64,000 nucleotides of DNA from Planctomycetes bacterium syqfu (GCA_020974905.1 CP087563.1:3410001-3474000), one strand, 5' to 3'. Shown: positions 42,566 through 52,376, counted from the stretch's first letter. The notes: generated by a model from the letters alone, not told the origin. Program-made: numbers and translations.

Positions 42566-42681
42566 GGTTATCAAATCCTTTGCAGGTGGATTGTTTGGTT
42601 ATCCGTCATTTTGCGGGATGAAAAAACGTAGGCTCGTGCTCTGAAACTCCCGGTATTTCCAGGGGAAACTTCCGGGGGGGA

Positions 42682-44052
42682 TCAGTTGAGGTTGAGCAGG
42701 CCGTAGCCATGTTCACCGTGCTGGTCGTGATCCATACCAGCCATTTCGCCCTGATCGCTGAGTTTGAGGCCAACGGTCTTCTCGACGATGACCAGCAGGA
42801 TCAAGGTGACAACAGCCGAATACACCGCCGAGACGACAACGCCTTCGAGCTGATACCAGAACTGTGTACCAATGCCGTGTTCGGGCACATCACGCAGGAA
42901 GAAGGTCAACGCCAATGCGCCGACGATACCAGCAACGCCGTGGATGCCAAAGACGTCGAGCGTGTCGTCGTAACCGATCTTGGTTTTGAGAATGACTGCC
43001 AGGTAGCAGATGATCGCACCAAGCGTCCCCAATGCCACGGCACCAGCAGGATGCACATCACCGGCAGCGGGTGTGATGGCAACCAGACCCGCCAGCATAC
43101 CGGAGACAAAACCAAGGCTGGTGCCCTTCTTGAGATGGAAACCTTCAATGATCATCCAGACCAACGCGCCGGTGGCAGCGGAGATCTGCGTCACCGTCAA
43201 AGCCTGAGCCGTCTGCAAACCCGAGGAGACGGAGGAACCGGCGTTAAAGCCGAACCAGCCGACCCACAGCAGACCGGCGCCCATGAGCGTCATCACCAGG
43301 TTGTTCGGATGCATCGCTGACTTGGGATAACCACGTCGCGGGCCAAGGTAGATGGCAGCGACCAGCCCCGCCACACCTGCGGAGATGTGAATGACGGTGC
43401 CGCCTGCAAAGTCGATGGCTTTACCGGTAAGGAAACCGCCGCCCCAAATCCAGTGAGCCAACGGGTTGTAGATCAGCAGGCTCCAGAGTGCGATGAACAC
43501 GCAGTAACCGCGGAAGCGAACACGTTCAGCAAACGCGCCGGCAATCAGCGCGGGTGTGATGATGGCAAACTTGCCCTGGAACATCGCAAAGACCAACTCA
43601 GGGATGTTGGTATCAGGCATGATCGCTTTGTCCACGCCCATGAGCATGAACATCCTGCTGTCCCAACCGATCAGGCCACCGATGTCATTGACGACGAACT
43701 GGGTGCTACCGAAGGTCATGGCATAGCCACAGACCGCCCAGATCACGCCGATGACCGCCATGGCAGCAAAGCTGTGCATCATGGTGCCCAGGACGTTTTT
43801 GGTTCGCACCAGACCGCCATAAAACATGGCCAAGCCCGGGATCATCAACAACACCAAGCCGGTGGAGATGAGCATCCAGACCGTGGTGGCATGGTCGATG
43901 GGATCGGGCGCGACTTCCGCGACCGTCCCGACCAATTCACCGGTGTCCTGTGCATACAAATTTGTTGCCAACAGGCCCAGCAAAGCCAGACCTGACATCC
44001 GACTGACGATACGACGCCAGTCTTTGCCAAGAGAGTTAGGTTGTAAAGACAA
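42682..44052 (-). CDS. amtB: Ammonium transporter AmtB
   Basis: A 456-residue inner-membrane channel for NH4+/NH3, with an N-terminal signal-like segment ending LYAQ and eleven expected spans. Family signatures are visible: STGLVLLMIPGLAMFYGGLVRTKN, HISAGVAGLVAAIYLGPR, WVGWFGFNAGS and FGIHGVAGIVGALA. The C-terminal tail ends in GMDHDQHGEHGYGLL, rich in histidine. The start is TTG at 44052, preceded by GGAG eight bases upstream; no better start fits. A sigma-70-like promoter lies at 44093-44122. It is followed by the PII gene, and the pair shares the terminator near 42104. No NtrC- or sigma-54-type site was evident. Confidence 0.97.
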   Translation of the reverse strand: MSLQPNSLGKDWRRIVSRMSGLALLGLLATNLYAQDTGELVGTVAEVAPDPIDHATTVWMLISTGLVLLMIPGLAMFYGGLVRTKNVLGTMMHSFAAMAVIGVIWAVCGYAMTFGSTQFVVNDIGGLIGWDSRMFMLMGVDKAIMPDTNIPELVFAMFQGKFAIITPALIAGAFAERVRFRGYCVFIALWSLLIYNPLAHWIWGGGFLTGKAIDFAGGTVIHISAGVAGLVAAIYLGPRRGYPKSAMHPNNLVMTLMGAGLLWVGWFGFNAGSSVSSGLQTAQALTVTQISAATGALVWMIIEGFHLKKGTSLGFVSGMLAGLVAITPAAGDVHPAGAVALGTLGAIICYLAVILKTKIGYDDTLDVFGIHGVAGIVGALALTFFLRDVPEHGIGTQFWYQLEGVVVSAVYSAVVTLILLVIVEKTVGLKLSDQGEMAGMDHDQHGEHGYGLLNLN

Positions 44053-44092
44053 GTTCGTGCTCCTCGTGCCAAGAGTGTCTTCTGAGATGTGC

Positions 44093-44122
44093 CTAATATG
44101 CCTACATTTTTGAGACTGTCAA
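44093..44122 (-). promoter_or_regulatory. Sigma-70 promoter of amtB-PII
   Basis: On the minus strand, TTGACA (complement of 44117-44122), 18 bases, TATTAG (complement of 44093-44098). It lies 41 bases before the TTG start. Confidence 0.55.
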
Positions 44123-44464
44123 GTCTGAACACTAGCATACAGGCAAAACTCTGCTTAATTTGAAGACAATTTTGTCGCCAGCACGTCAAAAACAAGGCAA
44201 AGTGACAGAAATGAACGTTTTTCAGCGAGCACGGTCTTTTGTTTGCGTGACAGGGATAAGCAGATGAGATGGACAGACCAAGAGCCGTGCACGCAGTAAG
44301 CGGATGTGGGCGTTACATGTATTTCCAGACGACTCGGCAAGCCCACACATTGCCCGGTCATCTTGACCGGGATGTAGACGCGAGACACCAATGGCAATTA
44401 ATCGGTGAGTTCCGAAGTAGCTCGTTCAATCCCGCTTACTTCGCGCGCGGCTCCTGCTGATCCA
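44123..44464. other. Intergenic region, 342 bases, with one hairpin
   Basis: Between the amtB promoter and the end of the large hydrolase gene. CCCGGTCA (44353-44360) pairs with TGACCGGG (44364-44371) around loop TCT; this could end transcription of the hydrolase on the minus strand, although no T run follows. Nothing else is seen. Confidence 0.45.
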
Positions 44465-47400
44465 TTACGGCTTGAACACCAACTGCCCAAACGCTGCAGC
44501 ATTACGCGCATTGGTCGCATCACCAAACAGAATCATCTGTGTCTTACGACCGGCCTTGCCCTCCGGCGCCGCATTGATCGCAACATCAAAGCCAATCACT
44601 TCCGGCACACGCCCTGCCCATGGCATGCGATAGACTAACCAGTACCGATCGGCCTTGGCGTCATACTGACTGAAACACGTCACGTTGAGTCGATCCCGCT
44701 GCGGACTCCAGACGGCAGCATCACTCACCGCTGCGGTCAACTCTGGCTTGATGAGGACCTGGAACGTCTGATTGCCATACACCGGATCGCCTAACCCATC
44801 ACCGGGCTTGCGGAAGTCAAAGAACAACTCCACGACACTCCCCTTAACGCTGGGCCAAGTGCGTGGGAGACGTGCTGCCACATCCTTCACATCCATGTAT
44901 AACACGATACCCTCGCTGTCGGCTGCCAAGTGAATGTCCGCTGAGAGTTCATCTGCACCACCCCACCATGCCGGATCATGCAGCGATGCCAACGCCGGCG
45001 GGCGCCCGAGTTTGACCTGTTCGAGTCGATTGAGTTGAAGCAGCTTGGCGTCGGCAGACTTCATTGCAGTGAGCATGGCATCCTGAGATTGATGCAAACG
45101 TACCGGGCTCGTTGCCAGCTTCACCGTTGCTACCGGCCGCGTGGGGATTGCAACCATCGAGTGAAACACCAACGGCACATCACCCTTGCCCAACTGACTT
45201 TCAACCGTCAAAGCAAGCAGCGGTTTATCGACAGCCTTACCTTCATCCGTCTCCAACACATAAGCGAAACGCACCGTGCGACTCTCACCGGGTTTAAGCG
45301 ACAGCTTCTGCATTGCTGGTGTGACACTGCCCTGACCCACTTGCCAGCCAACGGAAAACGTGCCGGTGAGTGTCTGCTTCAACGGATTGGACAACGTGAT
45401 TTCACATTCGCCACTTGCAGGTCCCTTGGCTTTGACAATCACGTTTTCAACGGGACCAGCCTGAATCTCAAGCTGCTGACTTTTCACATGCACATACATC
45501 GGCAGATCAGTGACATCGCAAACTGCAATACCTTGCGAGACGTTGAGCAGGCGCGATTGGCCGAGCATGTCGACAATTTCAAGTTGCGATGCATCGGTCT
45601 TGAAAAGCACCGACTCCTTGCCGGAGGGTGCCCAGATGATGGCCAGTTTCCCGCCATTGGTTTTATCAAACAGTCCGCCACGAACGCCGGGAAGTTTCAC
45701 GTGTTGAGAATTTTCAAGTAGCGCACTTTGCATCTGCGTGGTGAGTGTCGCAACGCTGAGTGTCATCAGACTTGGTGTGCGAGTGCCATCGGATGCAGCA
45801 GAGAACAACGAGAAAAACGGTGGGTGTGATTCCCATTTGGGTTTGGTTGGCCACTGCGGATTCCAGCCGAAAAACACGTACTTTTCGACACCGCCCAGAA
45901 AGTTGTACACCGCGTTGGTGACCATTGACGCACCACCATGCCACTCATCAAACGTCGCGCCCATCCAACTGTTTGCTACGAACGCCTTGTCATTCTCACG
46001 GACTTTCTTTGCAACGACTTGAGGTGCAATGGCCTCGTCCACGTCATAACGCATCACCGTCACGACACCAGTTTCGGAGTTAAAAATCGGCGCGTTGGGC
46101 ATGTGCTTTTTCACAATGTTCACCGACTCTTTGATGATCTTGGGAAAGCCGATTTCATCTGGCGTACTCGGTGATGTGTAGGTATGCCAACTCACACCGT
46201 CGAGGTATTGGCTGCCACCATGTCCGAGGACTTTATCCATCCAGGGTTGGAATTTACTCGTGCCTGAGATGCCAAAGATTTGGGTCTTGGGGTCAGCAGC
46301 TTTGAGTTCTTCATAGACAGCTTTACAGATCTCAACGTAATCGTCATAGCGTTCAAAGGGAATGTGTGTTGAAGCATTGGGTTCGTTTTCGACTTCCCAA
46401 TACTCGACCTTGCCGGTGTAGCGTTTGGCGACTTCTTTGAGGAAGTTGCGATAGAGGTCCATCTTCGCATGTCCGCCGACCTGGCCCCACGGATACTTGC
46501 GCATGTGTTTGTAGGGATGCGCGCGTGCCCAGTCGGAGAAGGGTGTGGACTGCACGCAGACGAACATCTCGCGTCCCTGGTCAATGGACCAGTCAATGCG
46601 GTCATTCCAAAACCACTGCTCTGCAGGCACTTTCGGATCAAGACCATATTGACCGTCCCAATCCTTAACCCAACCCGGCCCCTGGACATAGCCCCAACGC
46701 AGGTAATGATGCGCCATGTCAATCGGCAAAGCCTCAGGCCAGAAACCAAAGACGCTAACGTTACAGTCATGCAGTCCAAACTTGTTGGGACCGGCTTTCT
46801 CATCACGACGCGGGGCGTGCATAAAATGACGGGTGTCGGTTGCCAACACGTGATCGCCGTTTTTCACCTTCATTTGCAGGTGATAAACGTCACTGGCCAA
46901 CGCTTCAGGAAACGCAAGAGCAACGAGCTTGCTTTGACCTGCGGGAATGGTAACGGACTGTTGCCACTGCCATGGGGCACCGGTGAGTTCACGTTTGACA
47001 GTAAACGATGCGGTCAAGGTCTGCGATTGGTCAGTCGGGTTATTAACCTGGATCATCGGGAAATCACGTGCATCCGAATCGCTATTGACCACGAAATTAT
47101 CAAAGCCAAGGAGCGTCGCCTGCATCTGCTTTGGACGCATCGGCACGTTGATATCCACACGCGCTGCATAGTCGGATTCCCAATCCAGACGCAACGTGTT
47201 TTGCCCAACAAGTTGAAGCTGATCAATCGTCCAACCATCGACATACAACTCGGTGAATTGAACCCCATCCAGCATCGGCAAAGTTGCCACGGTCTTGCCC
47301 GCATATTGCAATGTCACAGTGTTGGCATCCCATTGCAACTGCAGACGCTGCCAATCGAGTGTCGGTGCGGTGGTTGAGACGGTTTTTTGTCGTTTTGTAC

Positions 47401-47779
47401 CTGAAATGTACCTTAAATCACCATATTTGTACTCGGTTTGCGCAAGGACGAAAAAACGCCTTTCCGACACAGGTAAAAGCGAGACGGCAATGCCCTTTTC
47501 GCCATCACCAATGATGATGGATGTCGTTTCACGACGACCAGGGTCCGCACGGTAATCCAGTTGCAACTTGCCTTGTGTCAGTTGACCGAGTTGACCAGCA
47601 AAGTCATATCGTAGTCGGACACTTTGAGCGGGGAAGGCTTTGCCTTGACTCCCCCCATCGCGCGTCGGGATCACCGGCAAACGTGAATTGATCATCCCCG
47701 TCGGATACAGCAGCAACTCTGCTTTTGATGAAGCAACCATCAAGACGGACAAAACAAACACAACCAACCAACGTTGCAT
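44465..47779 (-). CDS. Large secreted clan GH-A glycoside hydrolase with C-terminal CBM9-like domain
   Basis: A 1104-residue protein with signal peptide (MQRWLVVFVLSVLMVASSKA). The N-terminal 320 residues are beta-rich, with laminin-G-like features (LQWDANTVTLQYAGKTVATLP) and an immunoglobulin-like part. The barrel follows from about 330 to 700, with acid/base Glu466 in EYWEVENEPNAS and nucleophile Glu569 in PIFNSETGVV, the spacing and motifs of clan GH-A (GH39/GH5-like). After a beta-rich region, the C-terminal 170 residues (SADIHLAADSEGIVLYMDVKD) look like a CBM9-type binding domain. ATG 47779 is chosen because GGGAG precedes it and the signal peptide starts there. It is the secreted entry enzyme of locus 2. 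Family and substrate are not certain. Confidence 0.82.
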   Translation of the reverse strand: MQRWLVVFVLSVLMVASSKAELLLYPTGMINSRLPVIPTRDGGSQGKAFPAQSVRLRYDFAGQLGQLTQGKLQLDYRADPGRRETTSIIIGDGEKGIAVSLLPVSERRFFVLAQTEYKYGDLRYISGTKRQKTVSTTAPTLDWQRLQLQWDANTVTLQYAGKTVATLPMLDGVQFTELYVDGWTIDQLQLVGQNTLRLDWESDYAARVDINVPMRPKQMQATLLGFDNFVVNSDSDARDFPMIQVNNPTDQSQTLTASFTVKRELTGAPWQWQQSVTIPAGQSKLVALAFPEALASDVYHLQMKVKNGDHVLATDTRHFMHAPRRDEKAGPNKFGLHDCNVSVFGFWPEALPIDMAHHYLRWGYVQGPGWVKDWDGQYGLDPKVPAEQWFWNDRIDWSIDQGREMFVCVQSTPFSDWARAHPYKHMRKYPWGQVGGHAKMDLYRNFLKEVAKRYTGKVEYWEVENEPNASTHIPFERYDDYVEICKAVYEELKAADPKTQIFGISGTSKFQPWMDKVLGHGGSQYLDGVSWHTYTSPSTPDEIGFPKIIKESVNIVKKHMPNAPIFNSETGVVTVMRYDVDEAIAPQVVAKKVRENDKAFVANSWMGATFDEWHGGASMVTNAVYNFLGGVEKYVFFGWNPQWPTKPKWESHPPFFSLFSAASDGTRTPSLMTLSVATLTTQMQSALLENSQHVKLPGVRGGLFDKTNGGKLAIIWAPSGKESVLFKTDASQLEIVDMLGQSRLLNVSQGIAVCDVTDLPMYVHVKSQQLEIQAGPVENVIVKAKGPASGECEITLSNPLKQTLTGTFSVGWQVGQGSVTPAMQKLSLKPGESRTVRFAYVLETDEGKAVDKPLLALTVESQLGKGDVPLVFHSMVAIPTRPVATVKLATSPVRLHQSQDAMLTAMKSADAKLLQLNRLEQVKLGRPPALASLHDPAWWGGADELSADIHLAADSEGIVLYMDVKDVAARLPRTWPSVKGSVVELFFDFRKPGDGLGDPVYGNQTFQVLIKPELTAAVSDAAVWSPQRDRLNVTCFSQYDAKADRYWLVYRMPWAGRVPEVIGFDVAINAAPEGKAGRKTQMILFGDATNARNAAAFGQLVFKP

Positions 47780-47860
47780 AGCGATACTCCCAAGGTCTGC
47801 CTGACGACAGACACATTTCATTATTTTCTATTCTTGGTGCGTGAACGTTGTCGTGCTGTT

Positions 47861-47944
47861 CGTCACTCCCGCACAGGCGGGAGTCCAGTAGGATGTGCAA
47901 GCGTCAAGCGGATGCCACTGGATTCCCGCCTGCGCGGGAATGAC
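47861..47944. repeat. Palindromic element of the CCCGCGCAGGCGGGA family, copy 4
   Basis: CACTCCCGCACAGGCGGGAG starts near 47864 and its complement TTCCCGCCTGCGCGGGAA ends near 47940. The spacer (GCAAGCGTCAAGC) is the reverse complement of that in copies 1 and 3, so this copy is inverted. Outer arms are not well kept. It lies between the hydrolase start and the pseudopilin stop (gap 47780-48032). Confidence 0.8.
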
Positions 47945-48032
47945 AAATCAGACTGATAAACTCACGACAACAATTACATTTTCGGTCCAGGCAAAACATT
48001 TTGCATTATGTCTTACTGTAGCTTTTATGCCT

Positions 48033-48722
48033 TTATTTGTAGACTTTCCAGATATCCGTCCAGTATCCGGGTGACAGTTCATAGCCGGGGACCGTTGCTG
48101 CATGCCCATCACAAAAGAGCACATTGCCAGCATCGTTGTGACGCAAGGACGGGTGGGCGGTGGACCATGCAGCATTGACCAGACGATAACTATCAGCAGT
48201 CGTGCCGCGACTGTCGGTGAGGAACAAGGTGGTCGCCGGCTTGGGGATGTCGTCGAACTTGTCGGGGTGACCGGGATAGCCGGGATACGGATTGTCCGTG
48301 TTGAGTTTGACGTAGTTCATGCCATACAGCGTCCAGGCTTTGGTGCCGGTCATGGATTCATATTCTTCATTGGAATATTCACGGATCGGGCAACGTCCGA
48401 TGCTCTGTTCCTTGACGATCTTGGCGTAGGCATTGTTGTAATTGTCATAGAGATACAAGCCCATGAGTTTGCGCACCCACTGGCCATTGTGACTGATGAT
48501 GTAGCCGTCATAGTCCTGGGTGTAGATGTAATGGATCTGACCGAGTTGTCGTTCCTGCGAAAGACAAACTGCCGTGCGAGATGCCATGCGCGCCTTGGAC
48601 AAGGCGGGTAACAGGATTGAAATCAGAATCGAGATGATGGAGATGACCACCAGTAACTCGATGAGTGTGAATCCTGATTGGTTGGCGTGCGATGTCGTGT
48701 GTCGGTGATCAGTTGCTTGCAT
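48033..48722 (-). CDS. Pseudopilin-like protein with H-x9-DG motif (2)
   Basis: A 229-residue protein with leader [30 protein letters not shown] (prepilin peptidase site, +5 Glu, long helix). Near the end, [16 protein letters not shown] gives H-x9-DG. The body is Tyr/Asn-rich ([26 protein letters not shown]). It is similar in plan to the protein at 26195 but distant in sequence. ATG 48722 is preceded by GGAGGT, which decides the start over an in-frame TTG. It lies downstream of a DNRLRE-like secreted protein and upstream of the large hydrolase, so it is again tied to a glycan locus. Surface binding or secretion roles are inferred. Confidence 0.88.
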   Translation of the reverse strand: MQATDHRHTTSHANQSGFTLIELLVVISIISILISILLPALSKARMASRTAVCLSQERQLGQIHYIYTQDYDGYIISHNGQWVRKLMGLYLYDNYNNAYAKIVKEQSIGRCPIREYSNEEYESMTGTKAWTLYGMNYVKLNTDNPYPGYPGHPDKFDDIPKPATTLFLTDSRGTTADSYRLVNAAWSTAHPSLRHNDAGNVLFCDGHAATVPGYELSPGYWTDIWKVYK

Positions 48723-48811
48723 GGTCAACCTCCATGAGGTGCGTGGTGTGGACTGGGGTTATTCGACAAGTCTGCTTCAACTACGTTTGAGTTTGCGTGA
48801 AGGTGTTTGGT

Positions 48812-49486
48812 TTATTCGACTTCAATTTTGAGTTTCAATACTGGCATGTAATTCTTGCCATACTTCTGGGCAAAGGTGGTCCCGCGCCAACGCCAGCAGC
48901 CAAGTTCATCGGGGACGGTCTTGGATTGCAGACGCAGGCCCAGCGTGGTTGCTCGGGCATCAAAGGCTTTCTGACAGGCAGCGGTGATGTCAGCCTTGAT
49001 GCGCGTCCCGGCTTTAACGGGTGTCTGATTTTCAATGAGGTATCCGACCTCTTCACCGACGGGTTTGCCATCGGCATCGAGCACGTCTTCGACGGTGACT
49101 TTGCCATCGGCCTGCTTGCCGGTGTAGGCATAGATCAAAGTGTCAGGTGCGATCTGCGGTTTGTCATCGGGATAGGTCCCATTGGAACCGTTGGCTGAAA
49201 GCTGCAATTCCGCGGAGATGACTTTGACGGTTTTACCCTGCAAATCCTGGGGGATGGCGATCTCCATCACAGTGACCACCGGGCCGTCAAAGTAGCGACC
49301 GACGCGCCACTCCATTGCATTCTTCTCACCGTCTTTAACACTGTCGTACTTGCCATCCTTGTTGGTATCGCTGACCATCCCTGCCGACGCCGAATCGATC
49401 GGCAAGGTCAGATTCTTCTGAGCAGCGTTAGCCATGTTCAGACTCAAACAAACCGTCAATATTGCGACAAAGCATTTCATCATCAA
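48812..49486 (-). CDS. Secreted DNRLRE/CBM-like beta-sandwich protein
   Basis: A 224-residue protein with signal peptide (MMMKCFVAILTVCLSLNMANA). The mature part begins KNLTLPIDSASAGMVSDTNKDGKYD, an Asp-rich loop resembling a calcium site. It continues with VTVMEIAIPQDLQGKTVKVISAELQLSANG and a late GCWRWRGTTFAQKYGKNYMPVLKLKIE, a pattern seen in DNRLRE/CBM96-type domains that bind glycans. No catalytic motif is visible. It is placed between LacI regulator 2 and the pseudopilin gene on the same strand, so it probably helps to hold substrate at the surface. The family call is tentative. Confidence 0.7.
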   Translation of the reverse strand: MMMKCFVAILTVCLSLNMANAAQKNLTLPIDSASAGMVSDTNKDGKYDSVKDGEKNAMEWRVGRYFDGPVVTVMEIAIPQDLQGKTVKVISAELQLSANGSNGTYPDDKPQIAPDTLIYAYTGKQADGKVTVEDVLDADGKPVGEEVGYLIENQTPVKAGTRIKADITAACQKAFDARATTLGLRLQSKTVPDELGCWRWRGTTFAQKYGKNYMPVLKLKIEVE

Positions 49487-49510
49487 TTCACTTTCAAAAC
49501 TTACAGAACT

Positions 49511-50551
49511 TCAATCTTGCTTAACGGCTGCGGTGCTGGCACGAACCACCAGTTGTGTCGGGACCGTCAGATGCGGCATTGGGACCGGGGCATAGTCGGA
49601 CTTATCGCCATGCTCCAAGACACCAATGAGTTGTTCACAGGCGACCTGGCCCATGGTGTTGTAAGACTGTTCAATGGAAGTCAACGGCGGGTCTGCCATC
49701 TCTGCAACAGTGGTCTCACCAAAGCCGACGACAGACAATTGATCGGGGACTTCGACGCCCATCAGACGTGCCTGACGTAACACGCCCATGGCCATCTTGT
49801 CATTGGCGCAGCAAATGGCGGTCGGACGTTCGTGAACCGGGCGATCAAGCATGCAACGCGTGGCCTGCTGGGCTTTATCCAATTCCCAATCACCACGATG
49901 AATCAGCGACGGATCAATCGGCAGGTTGCGCTGCTGCATCACCTGGACAAACTCGGAAACCCGTTCGTTGATCGCGGTCTCAAGGCCACCGATCATGGCA
50001 ATGCGATGATGGCCCTGGGCGGTGAGATGGTCGATGATCTGTTCGTAGCCCTGATGGTTGTCACTGTTAACCGAGAGTAAGCCACCCTTGGTGCCGACAC
50101 AGCTCAGCGCAACGACGGGGATCGCACCCCCGAGTTCGTGAATCAGTTGGTCCCACTGGGTCTGTTCGAAGTGGAAAAGGATCACGCCATCAACGCGGCG
50201 ACCAAGCAGGGTGTCAACGATCTGCCGCGGGGTCCAATCGGTATCACAGGACTGCATGACCTTGACCATGTAGCCGGACTTCTCAGCCTGGGTCATCACC
50301 CCGCTGAGCGTTTCCATGGCAAAGTCGAACCGCATCACTCCGCCGACAAACGCGACCACGCGCGTCTTGCCGGTGGCAACGGATCGGGCGACATGATTGG
50401 GGCGATACCCCATCTCCCGCGCCTTTTCCAGAATCCGTTGACGGGTTTTGTCACTGACGCGAACCGTCCCTTGACGTCGGGTTGAAAACACCGAGGAAAC
50501 CACCGGCCGCGAAACCCCAAGGGCTTTGGCAATGTCATTCATGGTGGTCAT
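49511..50551 (-). CDS. LacI-family transcriptional regulator 2
   Basis: A 346-residue regulator: MTTMNDIAKALGVSRPVVSSVFSTRRQGTVRVSDKTRQRILEKAREMGYRPN is the helix-turn-helix and hinge, followed by a LacI-type sensor domain. Two features are less usual: the recognition helix reads RPVVSSVFS, with an insert (TRRQGTVRV) before the hinge. ATG 50551 has GGAG upstream. The longer in-frame start at 50608 would cross an inverted repeat (50573-50603) that looks like its operator. It lies between the dehydratase/glycosidase genes and the secreted genes of locus 2 and probably controls both sides. The inducer is not known. Confidence 0.92.
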   Translation of the reverse strand: MTTMNDIAKALGVSRPVVSSVFSTRRQGTVRVSDKTRQRILEKAREMGYRPNHVARSVATGKTRVVAFVGGVMRFDFAMETLSGVMTQAEKSGYMVKVMQSCDTDWTPRQIVDTLLGRRVDGVILFHFEQTQWDQLIHELGGAIPVVALSCVGTKGGLLSVNSDNHQGYEQIIDHLTAQGHHRIAMIGGLETAINERVSEFVQVMQQRNLPIDPSLIHRGDWELDKAQQATRCMLDRPVHERPTAICCANDKMAMGVLRQARLMGVEVPDQLSVVGFGETTVAEMADPPLTSIEQSYNTMGQVACEQLIGVLEHGDKSDYAPVPMPHLTVPTQLVVRASTAAVKQD

Positions 50552-50572
50552 GGGGAAGGTCTCCGGCGATTT

Positions 50573-50603
50573 GATTACCCGTGTAAAGTTAACGCGGGTA
50601 ATC
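50573..50603 (-). promoter_or_regulatory. Inverted repeat upstream of LacI regulator 2, candidate operator
   Basis: GATTACCCG (50573-50581) and CGGGTAATC (50595-50603) are perfect 9-base inverted arms with 13 bases between, centred on GTTAAC-like sequence. It lies 21 bases upstream of the ATG. The rest of 50604-50768 shows nothing. Confidence 0.55.
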
Positions 50604-50768
50604 ATCAAAAGTCAAGCATTGCCAATCAACTATTTTTCGACTGATGCTGTTGACTTAAGCATAAAATTGAGGGAACGCCATCCAGCAAGAATAACCCAAG
50701 ATGTTTTTAGACAAGCAATTAAAACAGACTGGCAGATACTCAAATACACCGCCCATCAACGCGGTATT

Positions 50769-51089
50769 TCAATCTGAAATATATGTGAAGACCCAAGGCA
50801 ACGAAATCATGCTCAAGCCAACACCCACTAGAAACATGCCAACCACGGAGCCAAATCCCATACCAAAACATTGAACTCCCCAAAAAATAAACAGCCCACC
50901 CGGTATACACGCGAACATGTGTCCCCATGGTATGGGCTTGGGAACCCGCAGCCGATTACTGCGAACTTCCGAGACAGTAAATAACTCGCCACACTCAGGG
51001 CACATGCAACTCGTTGCCCCTTTGAGTTCATATTGACAATGCGGGCAGACACATCCCTCAAGACGCAATGGATCGTCGGGGTTGAACAT
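50769..51089 (-). CDS. Small zinc-ribbon membrane protein
   Basis: A 106-residue protein with an N-terminal zinc ribbon (CVCPHCQYELKGATSCMCPECGELF) and two hydrophobic segments (MFACIPGGLFIFWGVQCFG and VVGMFLVGVGLSMISLPWVF). ATG 51089 is preceded by GGAGGAG. Small CPxC-ribbon membrane proteins of this plan are frequent in planctomycetes; none has a known role. It lies 82 bases after the dehydratase gene on the same strand. It is comparable in plan, not sequence, to the protein at 5622, where the ribbon is near the C-terminus. Confidence 0.78.
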   Translation of the reverse strand: MFNPDDPLRLEGCVCPHCQYELKGATSCMCPECGELFTVSEVRSNRLRVPKPIPWGHMFACIPGGLFIFWGVQCFGMGFGSVVGMFLVGVGLSMISLPWVFTYISD

Positions 51090-51171
51090 GACACACTCCT
51101 CCAACTTGCAGAATCAATGGTTCTGCAAGTCAGACGGAGTATGTGCAAAAGGATTTCAGAGGCGCTGTTGG

Positions 51172-52347
51172 TTAATCCTGTTTCTCAAACCAACTCGTCG
51201 AACCTTCGGGACGGATGGCGGTGAGTGTGCCGTTGTAGTGACGCAGGTTTTCCGCTTTGTACGGATATTTTTTCATCGCTTCGGGGTGCAGTTCGATGCC
51301 AAGTCCGGGCTTGTCGGGGATGGTCATCTCGCCGTTGATCAGTTGCATGTGTTCGGTGCAGATTTCCTTACGCCAGGGAACGTCCGTTGCCATGGTCTCA
51401 AGCAGCCAGAAGTTGGGGACGCAGGCAGCAAGCTGCAGGTTGGCAGCGTTGGCAACGGGGCCAATCGGGTTATGCGGGCAGACGGGAATGTTCTTGGTCT
51501 CGGCAACAGCGGCGATTTTCTTGATCTCACCAATCCCGCCAAAGTGGCTGGTGTCCGGCTGGAAGACATCGACGCAGCCCATCTCCAAATAAGGCACGGC
51601 TTTCCAACGTGAGTACACACGCTCACCAGCGGAGATCGGAATATTCAGTCGGTTACGCAGATCAACCAGACCTTCATCATCTTCGGGTGTCAACGGTTCT
51701 TCAAAAAACAAGGGTTCATACGGTTCAAGGGCTTTACCCATGCGAAGTGCAGTCGGACGATCAAAGCGGCCGTGCCCTTCAATGATGATGTCACCTTTAC
51801 CCTTGATCGCTTCCTTGACAGCAGCAACGCAGGCGATGGCTTTCTCAAACTCAGCAGGTGTCAATGTCAGCCAGGCACTGCCGAACGGGTCCCACTTCAG
51901 TGCTTTAAAGCCCATCTCTTCGACAGCAACCTTGGCCTTGGCAGCAAACTCTTCAGGTTCCGTCGCAGGAGCAAACCAACCGTTGGCATAACATGGGATG
52001 CGGTCACGCATCTTACCTCCGAGCAATTGATACACGGGGACGCCCAGCGCTTTACCCTTGATATCCCAGAGCGCCATTTCAATGCCTGCTAAAGCGCTAC
52101 TGAAAATCGGGCCACTGCGGTAGTAGTATCCGCGGTAGGCATCACGCCAGAATAGTTCAATGTCATGCGGGTCACGACCGATGAGCATGCGTTCAAGCTC
52201 ATGCACCTGGGCCTGGACCGCCAGCTCGGAAAACTCGATTGTGGCTTCACCGATGCCGGTAATGCCTTCATCGGTATGTACGAATACGAACACCCAGTTA
52301 TTGCGATACGCATAACAGACAACGGTTTGAATTTTGGTGACCTTCAT
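51172..52347 (-). CDS. Enolase-superfamily sugar-acid dehydratase (galactonate dehydratase-like)
   Basis: A 391-residue mandelate racemase/muconate lactonising enzyme-type protein. Metal ligands are Glu190 (IIIEGHGRF), Glu216 (FFEEPL) and Glu242 (SAGERVYSRW); His192 and His292 (CPHNPIGP) with Asp265 form the acid/base set. His-x-Gly and PHNPIGP match D-galactonate dehydratases and relatives, so the likely reaction is dehydration of a galactonate-type sugar acid to its 2-keto-3-deoxy form. Glu190 stands where Asp is more usual. AAAGGAG precedes ATG 52347. It lies 29 bases after a cytosolic glycosidase gene and so belongs to an intracellular galactose/anhydrogalactose or uronate route. Confidence 0.88.
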   Translation of the reverse strand: MKVTKIQTVVCYAYRNNWVFVFVHTDEGITGIGEATIEFSELAVQAQVHELERMLIGRDPHDIELFWRDAYRGYYYRSGPIFSSALAGIEMALWDIKGKALGVPVYQLLGGKMRDRIPCYANGWFAPATEPEEFAAKAKVAVEEMGFKALKWDPFGSAWLTLTPAEFEKAIACVAAVKEAIKGKGDIIIEGHGRFDRPTALRMGKALEPYEPLFFEEPLTPEDDEGLVDLRNRLNIPISAGERVYSRWKAVPYLEMGCVDVFQPDTSHFGGIGEIKKIAAVAETKNIPVCPHNPIGPVANAANLQLAACVPNFWLLETMATDVPWRKEICTEHMQLINGEMTIPDKPGLGIELHPEAMKKYPYKAENLRHYNGTLTAIRPEGSTSWFEKQD

Positions 52348-52376
52348 GGTCAACGCTCCTTTGTTTGACACTTATT

